Assembly: GCA_033807695.1 (NCBI GenBank) | Contig: CM066300.1 | Span: 2,790,001 to 2,854,000 of the forward strand | Reading direction: 5' to 3' | From: Daedaleopsis sinensis | Lineage: Eukaryota > Basidiomycota > Agaricomycetes > Polyporales > Polyporaceae | DNA length: 64,000 nucleotides | Shown here: positions 22,157 to 34,634 of the stretch, one piece after another | Layout: each line of letters starts with the position of its first letter | Position numbering within the stretch: position 1 is the stretch's first letter | Translations under genes and position numbers: made by a program | The notes under the pieces: generated by a model | The model's input: the letters and a program-made list of their open reading frames with translations, nothing else | What the model was told of the DNA's origin: nothing | Databases searched by the model: none

Positions 22157-25100
22157 CTACGGATCCGGAGTCTGGGGCGCGTGCGAGGAGAACGAGCGAC
22201 GGGTCCACTGCGCGTCCTCCTTCGCACGCACGTCTAATGTCACAGGCAGGTTGTGGTACCGCTGCAGATCGAACGCCTCCGAGCGCCCGATCCCGCCGAC
22301 GTCGTTCGGGAGCCAGATCATCGGCGGCGGCGCGAGGAGCTCGGGCGCATAGAGCACGCCCGACATCTCCTCGGCGTGGTCTGCGAAGGAGAGCGGGGGC
22401 AGGCGCGGGGGCGCGTCTGGGTTCGTGCGGGCGGCGCGCTCGGTCGCCGTGAGGTCGTCCAGCGTTTCGGTGTCTGCGGGTGAGGAAACAAGGACGATTG
22501 AGAAACATACCAGACAACGAAGACAGGGTTGAGCGGGCTTACCGAGCGGAACGGGCCCCCTGCTTTCAGACGGGGACGGGGTCACGGCCAGTGTCAAGGA
22601 CATCATCTCCAACACAGACGCGAACGAGCCGCGGGCGCGCGTCATTCTCGTGGAACTGACGAGACTTTTGGTCTCCTCGTCCAAGTCGCGGGGTCTACTC
22701 GGCTTCGCGGTCTGCTCGAACGTCTTGAGGGAGTCCTGCGTGATGGGCGAGAGGGCAGAACGCCCAGGAGGCTTGGTCCGCCAGTTGCAAAAGCTCTCGA
22801 CAACAACTACGACGAAGACTGCAGTGGCGCATAGTATTCCGCCCTCAACCCAGAGATGGCGAGTGAGGAAGATGAGGCCAAGCACGATAGGTTGGAAAGC
22901 AAGGATAGTGCCGAGGCGACGAAGCAACCAGATTTGGAGCAGGCCGCCGGTTTGTGAGTGGGTCCTGCCGTATACGTAGCCAATAAGGAATCTATGTGCT
23001 GAGAAATGCGTGTTCAGTGACCTGGATATAGCGAATTAAAACGTGCGCATCTCACCGATTAGCGTAAGGAAGAGCAAGATGAGAATAGCAGGGGAGAGCA
23101 ACGGAAAGACCAAAGCAAAGGCAGACGCAAAGATGACGGCAACCACACAGCAACTGATTGCGTACGACGGGTCGTACGTGCGAGGATAAACAGCTGCGGA
23201 CTGATGAGCGACACGTCATAGGCAACTTTGACTGAAGGGCGCACCTCTGAATCGCTGTCGAGGTGTTACTGCTGCCCTCTCCGCTCGGATGACTGTCCAC
23301 AGGCGGATCGGTTGAAGCAGGAGCAAGCCAGGGAAAATGATAGCGACACTGAGTACCAGCACCATTGCAAATGCGCTCATGTAGATCGCGCCATTAGCGA
23401 GGGACTCGCTCACTCCGCTATTCATGCTGAGTGCCCGCATGGAGAAAAGCACCGCACCGGTCGCAATGAGCCAGACGCATGCGACGGCGGTGAACAGCCA
23501 GAACATGGTCTTGAACACGATGAGCTGGGATCCCGACAAGGAGACGGACTCGTTGGACTGAGTCGTATCTACGATAATATCGAGTCAGCGCTTGTCATAT
23601 GGGAATCGGTGTTAGTGCTCACGATGGAGAATTGCACAAGCTATGGCTATGAATAGCGTTGCTGCAATGGCTGGTGCGAGACAGGTAGCAATACCCGCGG
23701 CGAGCTGGTTACCGGCGTCCACGGGCAGGAAGAATGGGAAGTAGTGCGCAACGTCCGGTGCGAGAGCGACGGCTAGTCCGGATACGGCGGTGACTGGACG
23801 GATGATTAGCGACACTCATTTGCACCTAGAAGCTGCAGCGATCACTTACGCCCAATGGCAAGGAATATTCCAACCATGATTACAGCCAACCACCATAAGA
23901 ATCTCCTAGTCCAGTCGCCCTGGCTCTGCAATTCGTCCCAGCGAATGTCTTCCTTTGCTCGTCCTTCGATCAGCTGTATGCCAGGAATATTGCGCAATCC
24001 ACGTCCTATCATGAGCCAACCCTTGATCCTCGCACCATCGGCGATATCGTTGTAACTTTCCCGTTGCACCTCCGCGATCTCCGCGTTGATGACCTTCAGC
24101 TTCCAGCGCCAATGGTTGATATCGGAATAGATAACACCGAGAGTGTTGTGGTCTATGCCAGAAAGCGGGCGCACGAAGGGCTGCCTCGGTTGTAGGCGCA
24201 GGTGAGGCGGCTGCACCTCGTCAGGAACCGCTGGGTCACGGTTACGGAGGGGAAAAGTTTCGCGGTGCTCCTCGAGCGGTGTCCCAGCCCTACCGCGAGT
24301 CCGAGGAGGGCGAGGGCGTCGGCGAGCCTCCGCAGGGTACTCTTCGGCATGCTGGAAAGCCTCGGGATCTTCCTGTGCGATATCGTGCCAATCTTCATCG
24401 GGTTCGTCAGCTTCCATTATGGTGTCCGGATTCTGTTGGTGGTGGAGCCACTGGGGTTGTCCCATGCTCTCGCTAAACGCAGCTGTGTCCCAAGAGGTGT
24501 GCTGATTGGGTCCGTATGGTGCCTGCATGGGCAAAGGTGAATCGCGTAGTGCAAGTGGTGCCAGGTGACCGTTGTCGTCCATGCGTAACGGACTGCCAAC
24601 TGGAAGCTGTCCGAACGCAGTTGAGTTGCGTTGCATTTCCTGGAAGCGGCTGCCAACGACACGCTTGCTGACCGAGTCAGAAAAACTAGGTTGTCGTGAA
24701 CCGCCCGAGGATGCCGGTAGATCTCGTTCTGGGTCCGCAAATTCGCCTCCTGTGATCCCATCGAGCTCTGTGATCTTATAGAATTGCGAAGGCATGACAT
24801 AGGACGTCGGAGGCAGCGAGGAAGATCCGAATGCAGGATTTCTTGCTCTCCGTCTCTTGTGGCGTTCCTGAGCTGAACATGAGTAACGTTCTGAGATGGT
24901 ACTAGGGGGCACTTACAGCACCCATAAGTGGACGAGGGCGGCTGATAGGCGGTCTGGGCGGACTATTCTCTACATCCTTGGGTGGGGGCACAGGCGGCTC
25001 CCAGTCGGCTATCGATGGGTCTGGCGTGGAGAGACGGAAGCTTTGGATGTACTTCGTCTCTGCGACCTCAAGGTTCTCGAGGACCTCGTCGCGCTCATCA

Positions 25101-26694
25101 ATGAGTAAAGCAAGGTGAGTAGTGTCGCTGTACACCATTGAGAACGATATTCACTAGACGGCATGTCTAAGAACACACCTGATAGAGAAGAGAGACTGCA
25201 CATCGATTTCAAGATTGCCCTTCTCTTCGTTGTTCAGCTCCTGGGCACGTCTACGGCGCTTAGAACGCGCGTTGCGTTCGTTCGCGTCAAGAGCCGAGCT
25301 CAAGCCAATCTTGACCAGGTAATCTTTCAGCCTCTTCTCGCCCCAACCCACAAATCCTGGTGCATAACGTGCACTTAGCCAACCCATCTCCAAGCCGTGA
25401 CAACGGACCTCCGACCACCGTTCTCGGTACGCTACAGTGCGATTGAACTCCTTGAGAATCTTCCACAGCATCGGTAGAAGCCCGAGAACGATTGCAAGAA
25501 CGGTTGCGATGATGATGCGGATACGGGCGTGGGGCGCAGCATCGTTGCCGTCGACTATCTCGCGGGAAGCAAGAAGGTTGACGGTATTCACCTGGCCCTC
25601 GTCAAGGAGCTGAAGGAGGCGTAAAAGGCTGAGGTCTTGCAGCACAGAATACACACCCGTGAACTGGGACGACGGTGCAGACTCCGCAAGGCATGGAGTT
25701 GAGACCAGGTAGAGGGGAAGGAAACCCGCGAGTGCGAGGACAGTCCATCCTGCTACCACGAGTGTGCATATCCATAGCACGCGTTGGCTGAGCTGTTCAT
25801 CGGAGGGGAAGAGTGCTGCGTCTTTGGCAGGGGAACGCCCCGCGTCGGACACGTCGGACGGAAGGGTGGGCACGAGAGGAACATGGGGAAAGAGGAATGC
25901 CCAGAACGATCGCCGAAGGGGCTGGGGCCGGAGACTTGCCATTGAACACGTCAGTAATGCAGACAGAGGGTGTCAAGATGGTTCGGGCACACCTTGGCTG
26001 CACGAACCACTCTCGGAGACCATACACTTGACGATAACGGGGACGCAGGATAGCAAACAATAACTGATGAATCGTTAGGACGCGTTGCGGCGAGCATGGT
26101 TGCGCGGGAACTCACCCATATCGCTAGACCAATAATTGAAGGAAGCAACAGGGTTGATAGTAACCCCAGGGAAGTGGCGTCGACTCCGTCGCCAATACAA
26201 ACCGGCCGGCTTGCTGCAGCTGCTTGGCCAGTCGATGTGTCGGGAAACGCGGCAACAACGCGTGAAGAGGTGATCGTAGTTTCAGAAAGGGACGTGAAGG
26301 TCGTTGAAGGATCGGAGACAGTGACAGGGACTGAAGTCGTAAAAGTAGTGAAGCTATAGCTAAGAGATACAGAAAGGTCGGAGGTGGCGCTGGCGGATAC
26401 GGGAGAGGTTGGCGCGGTGAGGCCAGAGGTCCAGGAGGACGGGGCTACGGATGAGGACAGCGTTGGGGACGAGGAGGATGGGAGAGTTGAGGATGTCGCA
26501 GGAGCAGAAGCAGACGGAGATGAAGGCGAGCTTGATTGAGAAGAGGTGGGCAGAAAGGTGGAGCCTCCGCTGGTCGTCCACCAGTTGCTTTCGAGCAAGT
26601 CTGAGGGCATTGAGGGATTGTCCGTATCGTCATGAGCTAGTCGTGGCAGTCGTGTAGTGAAATGAACGACGGAGAGCGTAGGAAGGGTAGTCAT
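22157..26694 (-). CDS. CSC1/OSCA-type stress-gated cation channel (DUF221, RSN1_7TM)
   Basis: This is a multi-span membrane protein of the CSC1/TMEM63/OSCA family, whose members are osmosensitive, calcium-permeable channels. I use ATG 26694 (MTTLPTLSVVHFTTRLPRLA); ATGs at 26745 and 26610 are alternatives. A long S/T-rich extracellular region precedes the first span (around TSLGLLSTLLLPSIIGLAIW), followed by LLFAILRPRYRQVYGLREWF. The next spans lie near LWICTLVVAGWTVLALAGFL and RIIIATVLAIVLGLLPMLW. A very large cytosolic part then carries a disordered insert of a few hundred residues (roughly 24150-25000). The channel region includes WTRRFLWWLAVIMVGIFLAI, LIVFKTMFWLFTAVACVWL and YLFGR-like YGRTHSQTGGLLQIW. 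The tail has the family motif PPMIWLPNDVGGIGRSEAFD and stops at 22157. Several introns are present. Confidence 0.87.
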
Positions 26695-27141
26695 GCCCCG
26701 AGGGCTGGTATAGAGAAAGTACAAGGTGTCCGCCGTCCTCGCCATCCCGCAGCGACCACAACCAACCTCTTGCCGCTTTTGGTATCGTTGACGCACACGA
26801 CTCCCGCGTCATAGGCTCGCGCTCATTCGCCACCCAACTACTCCCGCTAGACCCTCGGCCAGCCCTTGTCCGCACACCCGGTTTCACACAGCCATCTAGG
26901 CCCGAGTCCAGGCAGGAATATATACCAAGAGAAATGCGGGATGATATACAGACAGCATGAGGCGATAGAGCAAGGAGCGTGTGTGTATAGGTGTGTCCGA
27001 AGAAGGGGCGCTATTTACAACGGCGATCTGTTCACCGTGCTCAACATTGATTTTGACCCATGGCGAAATCGGAGAAGGGCTCACCACCAGGACCAGTGAA
27101 TAAGGATATGTGCAAGAGGTGTCTCCGCTGGTCGTGTAGGG
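26695..27141. other. Spacer upstream of the channel gene
   Basis: About 450 bases that should contain the channel gene's promoter and the 3' end of the small MGC gene. It includes a TATA-like tatagaga (plus-strand reading) near 26710. No supportable coding region. Confidence 0.45.
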
Positions 27142-27351
27142 CTATGAGGGCCGTTCGGCGATGATGAGATTTCCGTCCTTCTCAGACAGCAGTCGATGGC
27201 CACGGGTGACCCAGGGGGCGGCGTCCTCTCCGACTACTGGTGAGGGCGGGCTCTTCTTCTCCTTCTTCTCCTTCCTCGAGTGTGTCGTGCTGCACGCGGC
27301 CGTTGAAGAATCGGCCTCGAGGACCTTTTGCTTGCTAGGAATGCAACCCAT
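27142..27351 (-). CDS. Small MGC-type protein, predicted N-terminally acylated (69 aa)
   Basis: A single-exon frame of 69 residues, with ATG at 27351 and stop at 27142. I do not recognise a family. The first seven residues are MGCIPSK: glycine at position 2, serine at 6 and a basic residue at 7 are what N-myristoyltransferase prefers, and cysteine at 3 is a usual palmitoylation site. The rest is short and polar, with a lysine-rich stretch (SRKEKKEKKSPPSPV), then VTRGHRLLSEKDGNLIIA. This build fits a peripheral membrane adaptor held by two acyl groups plus a basic patch. The codon use and the strong motif argue for a real gene, but there is no homology evidence. Its function is unknown. Confidence 0.55.
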   Translation of the reverse strand: MGCIPSKQKVLEADSSTAACSTTHSRKEKKEKKSPPSPVVGEDAAPWVTRGHRLLSEKDGNLIIAERPS

Positions 27352-27846
27352 CTGGGGCGAGCGTCAGTGGCCCGCGAGCGAGCGCAAGAGCTAGTACGCA
27401 CCACGAACGACCAGGAGGGAGGAGACAGAGGGAGGAGGGAGTGGAATATCAACTGCGCACCGAGGATAAGTATTATTGTACAATCCGCTATTCGTTGCGA
27501 GGGCAGCATGATCTACGATCTCCGAGCCTTGCTACCTGATGCAGTGGGCGGTGCGCGCTGTGCCATCTTTCAGGAACTTAGGTCAGGTTCACGACGACGA
27601 AGACCTTGTCGAGACAACCGTGGAAAGCGGGATGCTCGCGATTGGTTTTTGCCCGACGACCAATCAGTGGCCACGACCAGCGCCCCGCCCCGCCTCTCCC
27701 GGCCCTGGCGCTTGCCCGCCCTCCACGTGGCCTGCCGTGCTATACACGGCCAATACCGTTACTTACGTCGTGTACCTCGCTCCGTCTCCGCTCGCTAGAC
27801 TGTAGTTCTCTGCGTCCTTGTATCCTGTCACAACGCTTGCTCAGAC
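27352..27846. promoter_or_regulatory. Spacer with inverted CCAAT pair upstream of SLY1
   Basis: About 495 bases between the divergent MGC gene and SLY1. GATTGG at 27640-27645 and CCAATC at 27660-27665 form an inverted pair 14 bases apart, about 180-207 bases before the SLY1 ATG. Another CCAAT lies at about 27750. CCAAT boxes are bound by the fungal HAP/NF-Y complex; that they work here is inferred. Confidence 0.5.
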
Positions 27847-30370
27847 ATGGCGAGCGTCGCCCTCAAACAGGTATGCCTTCTCTCAGCACACAAGAGACAC
27901 AAGGACTAAGCCAGCCTAGGCGAATGCGGCACCGCCTACCCTCCAAGACTCTCAGACAAATGCCCTCTTGACCCTCCTCAACCTCAATGACCCAATGCAA
28001 CCGTCTGGCAGTACAACACAGCCAGCGAAGGGCTCCGCTCTTAAGCTTCCTGCACAAAGCGGGCCTCCCGTGTGGAAGATACTGGTCCTCGATCAATACA
28101 CCAAGGATGTCCTCGCGACTGTCCTGCGCGTACAGGACCTACGAGACGTCGGTGTGACCTTACACGTGTATGTAATCTGTAGCTCTTACTTGACTTAAGC
28201 TCACCGTGCGATCAGGCAGCTGCACTCAAACCGACCTCCACTACCCGATGTCCCTGCCGTTTACTTCGTATCTCCCAGCCTCATAAATGTTCGGCGAATA
28301 GCGCAAGACCTCGAGAAAGGACTCTACGAATCCTATCATCTCAACTTCGTGGAGCCGCTACCCAGAGCCCTATTGGAAGAGCTAGCAGCGGCAGTCGCGC
28401 GCGACGGCAGTGGAGAGTCGGTAGAACAGGTACGCTCGTTTCACGACCTCTTGACTAGCAATGTCTCAAGAGGAGAGTACTATGAGCGCAGGTCCTTGAC
28501 CAATATCTCTCATTCATCTCGCCATCCCCATCGTTGTTCTCCCTCCTTCCTCCTCCGACAGCGGCGCCGGCTTCAGCTCCGAATCCTGCTCCTGGTCCCT
28601 CCACACCTTCGCCACCGCACTCATCGTATGCGCTCCTCAATTCGCCAGCCTCTACAGAACAGCAAATTGAAGAGGAAATTGAGCGCATCGCGTCCGGCCT
28701 GTTTAGCGTGGTAGTCACTATGGGTGCGTGTAAGAATTGCATTTCCTTCAGTGAAGCTACAACGTTCGCCTTTAGGACATGTCCCAATCATCCGAGCGCC
28801 GCGCGGTAATGCAGCAGAGATGATCGCGAAGAAGCTTGAGCAAAAGATCCGCGATGCAATCCTGTCATCCGCGCGTTCGCACACGTCCTCACTGTTTACT
28901 CAAGATGCATCAGGACTTTCCAACCTACAACGACCGCGTACGTGAACACGTCTTGGTCTCACGTATGATTCCGGTGCCGCCTGCTCACTAACAAACAGTC
29001 CTCCTCATACTTGATCGCAATATCGACCTCACTGCCATGCTCTCGCATGGCTGGACATACCAGGCTCTTGCGTCCGATTGCCTAGAAATGAAGCTCAACC
29101 GGGTCGTCGTCTCACAACCGCAGAAGCGCTCGTATGACCTTGACTCCAAAGACTTCTTCTGGGCCAAGAATGCCTCAAACCCTTTCCCGCAAGTGGCAGA
29201 GGATATCGACACGGAGTTGAACAAGTACAAACAGGATGCCGCGGAGATCACTCGTTCGACGGGCGTCAGCGACATGAATGACATCGCACAAATGTTCGTA
29301 TCCCAGCCTTTGATCATAGCACGAGAGCCGTGTACCAACAAACAGTTAACTGACACATTCTGACACCGCAAACAACAGGGATCTCTCAGCAAACGCAGCG
29401 CACCTCAAGACTGCCATCACTGCGCTGCCCGAGCTGACCGCCCGGAAGGCCGTCCTCGACACGCACATGAACATCGCGACCGCGCTGCTCGAGGAGATCA
29501 AGAAACGCGGCCTCGACGAGCTCTTCAGCACCGAGGAGGCGGCCACGAAGCAGACCGCGCAGGCCATCCTCGAGTTCCTCCGCAATCCCAAAGCGGGGGC
29601 CTCGCCGACCGCGACGGACAAGCTCCGGCTCGTGCTTGTGTGGTACCTGTCCGCGCCGGACAGCGCGATCTCCAAGGACGACCTCGCGGAGCTCGAGAAG
29701 GAGCTCAAGGCTGCTGGGGCGGACGTCGCGGCGCTTGAGTACGTGCGGCGGACGCGCGAGATCTCGAAGATGATGGCGCCCAGCGCGCTCGGCGGATCCT
29801 CGACGCCCGTACCCGGAGTGAGCACCCCGGGCGGCGAGCTATTCAAGGGCTTCAGTGCACTTGGAAACAGGGTGCGCGTCTTTGCCGTCGCGTGTCGTGC
29901 GGGTCGTATACTGACGTCACGCCGTCTAGCTCACGGATCGCCTGAAAGACGGTGGTCTTGAGAACCTGATATCGGGGGTGAAGAACTTCCTGCCCGCCAA
30001 CAAGCTTCTCCCCGTGACGCGCCTCACAGAGGCTCTCATGGACCCTTCTGCTGCGTCCAACCAGTCCTTACAAGAGACCGACGAGTATATTTTCCTAGAC
30101 CCTCGCGCGCCGAGGAACCCCAACGCTGGACTCGGCATTTCTGGTGTGGGTGCACCCAATTCGGGCGGCGGAGGCAGCGGCCGTGCACGGCGGATGGCGT
30201 TTTCAGAAGGCACAGTGTTTGTCGTAGGCGGCGCGGGATACGTCGAGTACGGCAATCTAGAAGAGTGGGCCAGGAAGACGGGCAAGAGCGTCACTTATGG
30301 TGGAACGGAGATTGTCGACCCTGGAGGGTTTGTCCGTGTGCTCGAAACCCTTGGCAAGGGTGCGGCATAG
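27847..30370 (+). CDS. SLY1: Sec1/Munc18 protein Sly1 (SCFD1), ER-Golgi vesicle fusion
   Basis: Sly1 is the SM protein that binds the syntaxin Sed5/Ufe1 and drives fusion of ER-Golgi vesicles. ATG is at 27847 (MASVALKQ). Exon 2 has [18 protein letters not shown] and [20 protein letters not shown], followed by [11 protein letters not shown], which is the Sly1 opening. Later blocks are [60 protein letters not shown] and [19 protein letters not shown]. The domain 3b region has [20 protein letters not shown]. The C-terminal block is [20 protein letters not shown], ending at 30370. There are about seven short introns. A proline/serine loop between 28530 and 28660 (about 40 residues) and a glycine-rich loop near 30160 are likely lineage insertions. 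It is convergent with the BI-1 gene, 159 bases away. Confidence 0.95.
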
Positions 30371-30529
30371 AGTTTGGGCCAGTGGACATTCGTTATAATA
30401 CATTGCTCTCGTGGAACGTTTCGGTGGGCTATATGCATGAGCTGGGGACACGACGGCGTGATAATACAGACAAAGATCCAATACAAGATGCGGCGATAGC
30501 GTATATCAGTGGTAACGACAACTACTCCC

Positions 30530-31819
30530 TTACTTCTTGCTCGACTGACGGGATGCGAGAATTTGCACAAGTCGAATGCTAGAGAACACATGTCAGGTTA
30601 GGTTAGGCCTATGTGGATGGTCGAAGTCACTCACAAGATATTGATCATATCCAACTGGAGGCCGATGGACTCTTTGAGGGGGTCACGGGATAGCCTACCT
30701 TCCTCTGCAAGCTTGGCGTGGTGGAGAATCTTCTGGGTGCTATGCAAAGGTGTATTGCGTTACTTACGCTCAGTCTGGTGATGATAGGATCTAAACACTC
30801 ACTCGAAGAGTACGAAACCACTGAACACAGCAAGACCGCCGTAGAGCGAAATGGCCTCGGATATGGCTAAACCGCGCATACCCAGGGGAAGGGCCATCGG
30901 GGCGAGCGAGCTCAGCGCGACAACGGTCACTCCGGCAAGGAGGGGACCACCCATGTACAAATACTTGTCGTTCCTGTTATGTTTGTGAGTAACGAGCCAA
31001 GCAGAGCGAAAGTCGCGACACTCACTTAGCAGTCGCCCCGACGTACGACAGGGAACCCACAACACCGGCCGTGTACAGGGCCGCGCGCGAGAGAATAGCA
31101 GGACTCAAGAAAAACAAAGGGCTAAGGGTCGCAGCTTGGCATACATTGAAGCCCTGTCGTTGAGTCAGTACAGAACATGGACTCGGATAATCTGCCTGTG
31201 ATTACTCACCAACCAGAAAGTGTGCTTGAGGACAGTGTTCTCTGGGGACGTGTACATTGCGCCCATCATAGTTCCGATAGATCCAGCCAAGCCAACACCC
31301 AGTACGACCCACGGGTTCGCCGACATGACTCGGAGGGCAAACCCGTTCTTGAACATCGTCCGCGCGACAAGAGCGGTGATCGCAAGACCGCCACCGGTAT
31401 ATTGGAAGCTCTCGTGCAAGTACGATCGCTCCGCGGGAGAAAGAGCATCGCGCGTTTCGCGGTTCAAGAAAGCATTCACGCCCACAATCGTGCCTGCCAC
31501 AGTGAGCTGTCCGGTGAGGTCAGTGCACCAGTCAATTTCTGCACAGTAACGGATAGAGACGTACTGCGGTGATTCCATAACGCGTCCATGCTTCCGCCTG
31601 CGTCGGCCGGTACACCACAGGCTTTGCGTCGGTAATGAATGTGCGAGACTGGCTCGAGAACCCAGAGCGCGAGAGTGGTGATGATTTGAGAGAGGAAAGA
31701 ACATTTGGCCGCAGGCTGCTGTAAAACCGGAATGTTTGCGTGGAAGGCTGCTTCGCTGACTGTGGGATCCAAGACCTAGCGACGGGGCGCACAGTGGAGA
31801 CGAAGCTGACCCGTAGCAT
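30530..31819 (-). CDS. Mitochondrial Bax-inhibitor-1 family protein (GHITM/TMBIM5-like)
   Basis: This is a multi-span BI-1 family protein of the mitochondrial inner membrane, similar in type to GHITM/TMBIM5, which maintains cristae and ion exchange. ATG is at 31819 (MLRVSFVSTVRPVARSWIPQ): the first 60 residues are rich in R and S with almost no acidic residues, a good mitochondrial presequence. The membrane part runs through TVAGTIVGVNAFLNRETRDA, NPWVVLGVGLAGSIGTMMGA, YLYMGGPLLAGVTVVALSSL and SLYGGLAVFSGFVLFDTQKI, the last being the family's conserved C-terminal segment. After an intron the final exon reads IRLVQILASRQSSKK-stop at 30530. Five or more short introns are present. Confidence 0.9.
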
Positions 31820-32147
31820 GTTGTGTTATGTGAATGAAGTGTGTTGGAGGATTCCGATGTGAGTAAAGAGGGAGAGCAGACTTGGAGGACTCAGCACTCT
31901 GTCCGGCTCGGTATGACATATGTACGCGCGGTGGCCCGGCAGACTTGTGATTACGTCACCATCTTCGCTCTCGAGCTCTCTAGAAGATTGTTGGAAAAGC
32001 TCACAGACATGAATTATACAGAGCAATAAGGTATTACTACTAGTATCTCTACCTATGTCATACCCGTAGCATAGTAGAAGAAGTGACCCAGCATAGATGA
32101 GCGATAAAGTACATCTGGGTTCCATAGACACGGCTGACTTGAAGGTC

Positions 32148-34363
32148 TTACTGCAGTTCTGGTATCCTTGTCAAGTCGACAACACCCACAGTACACTTCT
32201 CCATTGCCATCGCTATCCGATTCAAATTACCGGATTGTTGCCAAACGATCTCGAAGATGCTAGGTTTCGGTTTCCCCGCACTCCACGACCACCGTTTCTC
32301 CTTCGCCTGGCAGACTCGATGAGATCAAACCAGACTCCGCATCAGGTGAGCCACTCACTCGCACATCGTAGATGTGTAGCCATCCGTCTCCACCGCCTGT
32401 TGCTATATGTCGTCCGTCGGGACTGAAGGCAAGCGCATAGACGACGTTCGACTTGTGATCATGGAACTTGCATAAACATTCTCCCGATACGCTGTCCCAT
32501 ATCCGCGTGGTGCCGTCGAATGATGAACTAGGAGTGTATGAGTGAATGACTACAGACGCAAAGAATGGTCTGTATCTTACGTAGCGACGAGTTCGTGTTC
32601 CCCAGTCGATGTGGATGGCGACCAGACGATGTTGCTGACAGCAGCTTGATGTCCGCTCAGGACTATTGGATGATCGTCCGCCGCGCGCGATGAAGCAATA
32701 CTCTCGATACTCCATATACGACCAGTCATGTCATCCGAACAAGACGCCAGTTTTGTTCGAGAGGGATTACATTTGACTTGATTGACCTCATTTTCGTGCC
32801 CGCTACGAGCGAGTCAGCAAATTCGGTGACGCGAAAAGCGAACAACTTACACTAGCTTCTTGAGAGGTTTCTGTGAGTCCAGGGTCATGACATTGATATC
32901 GCCATCTGACCCACTAGTCACAAACCGCGAGTCTGAAAGCCAATCCGCATCCAAACAGCACTCTGTCCGGTCATGTGAGATCGAGCTGGTCTTGACAGTC
33001 GTGTCACTCACCAGAGTGAATGGCAAACTGCTCGTGCAGTCGCTTCTCCTTGACGTCCCATACACAGGCTGAGCCGTCAAGACTGGCGGACAAGAGCCAG
33101 CGGCCAGATGGAGAAAATCGGACAGCGAATATTGGCCCCTTCTCAATCAATAGTCAGCTAGAAACTGCTAGATGTGGTGGAACGAACTTACCTCGTGTTG
33201 TGCATATGCGAAATGTGGGTTGCCCTTGGCATCACATACTCGAAGGATCGAATCGTAGCAACCCACCGCGACATATTTGCCGTCCTGGGACCATGTCAAG
33301 CAAGTCAAGTCTCTCTCATCCCCTTTTGCAATGTATGCGCAAGTGAGCGGTGGCTCGACGCCAGATGATACGACTCCATCTTTATCAGGGCCAGGTACGT
33401 TCCAGATATGCACGGTGCTGTCCTTCGAACTGTGATAAAGGACGATATAGTCACCTAAAGACCTGAATAATTTATTGTGCTTACCCAGATGCGAGAGTCG
33501 TATGGTGCACGGGATTCCACGCGCATACAAATACCTGCAGTGTATATCTAGGTCAGTACTGTGCCATCGGGTGGAATGGGACATCACAAACCTCAGCTTT
33601 GTGGGCTTTTAATAGTTGAACAGCGTCGTCGGAATGTTCCCCAAAATCTGATGATGTGCCGTTGCTCTTTGTCCTTGACATTTCCGACGCGGTCGGTGTA
33701 CCGTCCGGTACAGTAGATGAAGCCTGCGAAGGCGGGGGTCTGGCTTCAAGAGGCGCATATTGATTGAAGAACTCGGCATACATGGACAGGACAACGTACG
33801 TTCTACCGAGGGAGTCCGTACATCTACCTCTACTTCCTTCAAAGCATTCTTCATCTTCGCTCGTTTCTCCGGAGGATGATCATCGGACGAGGGGATAGCG
33901 CTAGCCTTTCTCTTGAGTGTAGGGTCGGGTGCAAAGAAGGAGGAATTGGCGTGTGGTTGCACAGGGGCGAAGGGAGCACGCTGAGAGTCGTGACTGGGTA
34001 CAGGTAGGGGTGGTGGGGGGAAATTAGGATCGTATGAGCAGACATGGGGCTCCAGTAGCTTGAACTCCTTTGTGCAATTGAGGGTCATGTTGTCGCCTTT
34101 CCAGTGTGCCTCCACCTCCGCGAAGAGCAGCGCTTTGCTCAATAATTCGACTAGCTCTCCGCGTGGAACATGTTTCCTATAATGCGGCGAATGCTCTAAA
34201 CGGCCTTCGGCACGGAGAACAAATGCGCTGTGCTGAAATCCTGGGTAGCACGGTCACTGGGAGAACGAGTATCGGAAACAGGGGACGGCAAACCTGAGTC
34301 CTTGAAGTACGCATAGATGAGGCAGTTGATCTCGTCGGCAGTGATATGGAAGGGGTCGACCAT
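32148..34363 (-). CDS. LisH-WD40 corepressor subunit (TBL1/Sif2-type)
   Basis: This is a WD40 protein of the TBL1X/Sif2 family, the scaffold of histone deacetylase corepressor complexes (Set3C in yeast, NCoR/SMRT in animals). ATG is at 34363, giving MVDPFHITADEINCLIYAYF and KDSG, the family LisH motif. A second exon begins near SKALLFAEVEAHWKGDNMTL, followed by a proline-rich linker and a basic KRKASAIPSS stretch. The WD40 blades then follow: HNPVH region, SKDSTVHIWNVPGPDKDG, LTCLTWSQDGKYVAVGCYDS, CCLDADWLSDSRFVTSGSDG, TSSFDGTTRIWDS-like SFDGTTRIWDSVSGECLCKF, and VVYALAFSPDGRHIATGGGD. After an intron the end is IFEIVWQQSGNLNRIAMAME, stopping at 32148. It is head-to-head with the next WD40 gene. 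Confidence 0.88.
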
Positions 34364-34634
34364 GGCAGCATAGAATAACGTGGGCGTCGAGAGCTGCAAC
34401 AAAGAAACCGCAGGTTGAGTGGATTTCCCCTGGGATTCCCAGCGTAGGACCTGGATTCAATCGGAGCTACAAATCGCGTGGGCCATGAGATAAGATAACG
34501 GGAGTCCGACCGGCATGATGTATTATTATATGCTTGCTCAGCGGAGTGCCCATAATACAGTTACTAGTGCTCCCCACACCGGGTTCCGAATCTCACCGTC
34601 AGTACCGTGTCCTTGCACTTCGTACGACTCCACC
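34364..34634. promoter_or_regulatory. Divergent promoter between two WD40 genes
   Basis: A 271-base spacer separates the divergent starts at 34363 and 34635. A TATA-like tattattatatgc lies at about 34520-34532, toward the plus-strand gene. An in-frame upstream ATG at 34515 could extend the plus-strand protein, but the extension looks like leader sequence. Confidence 0.45.
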
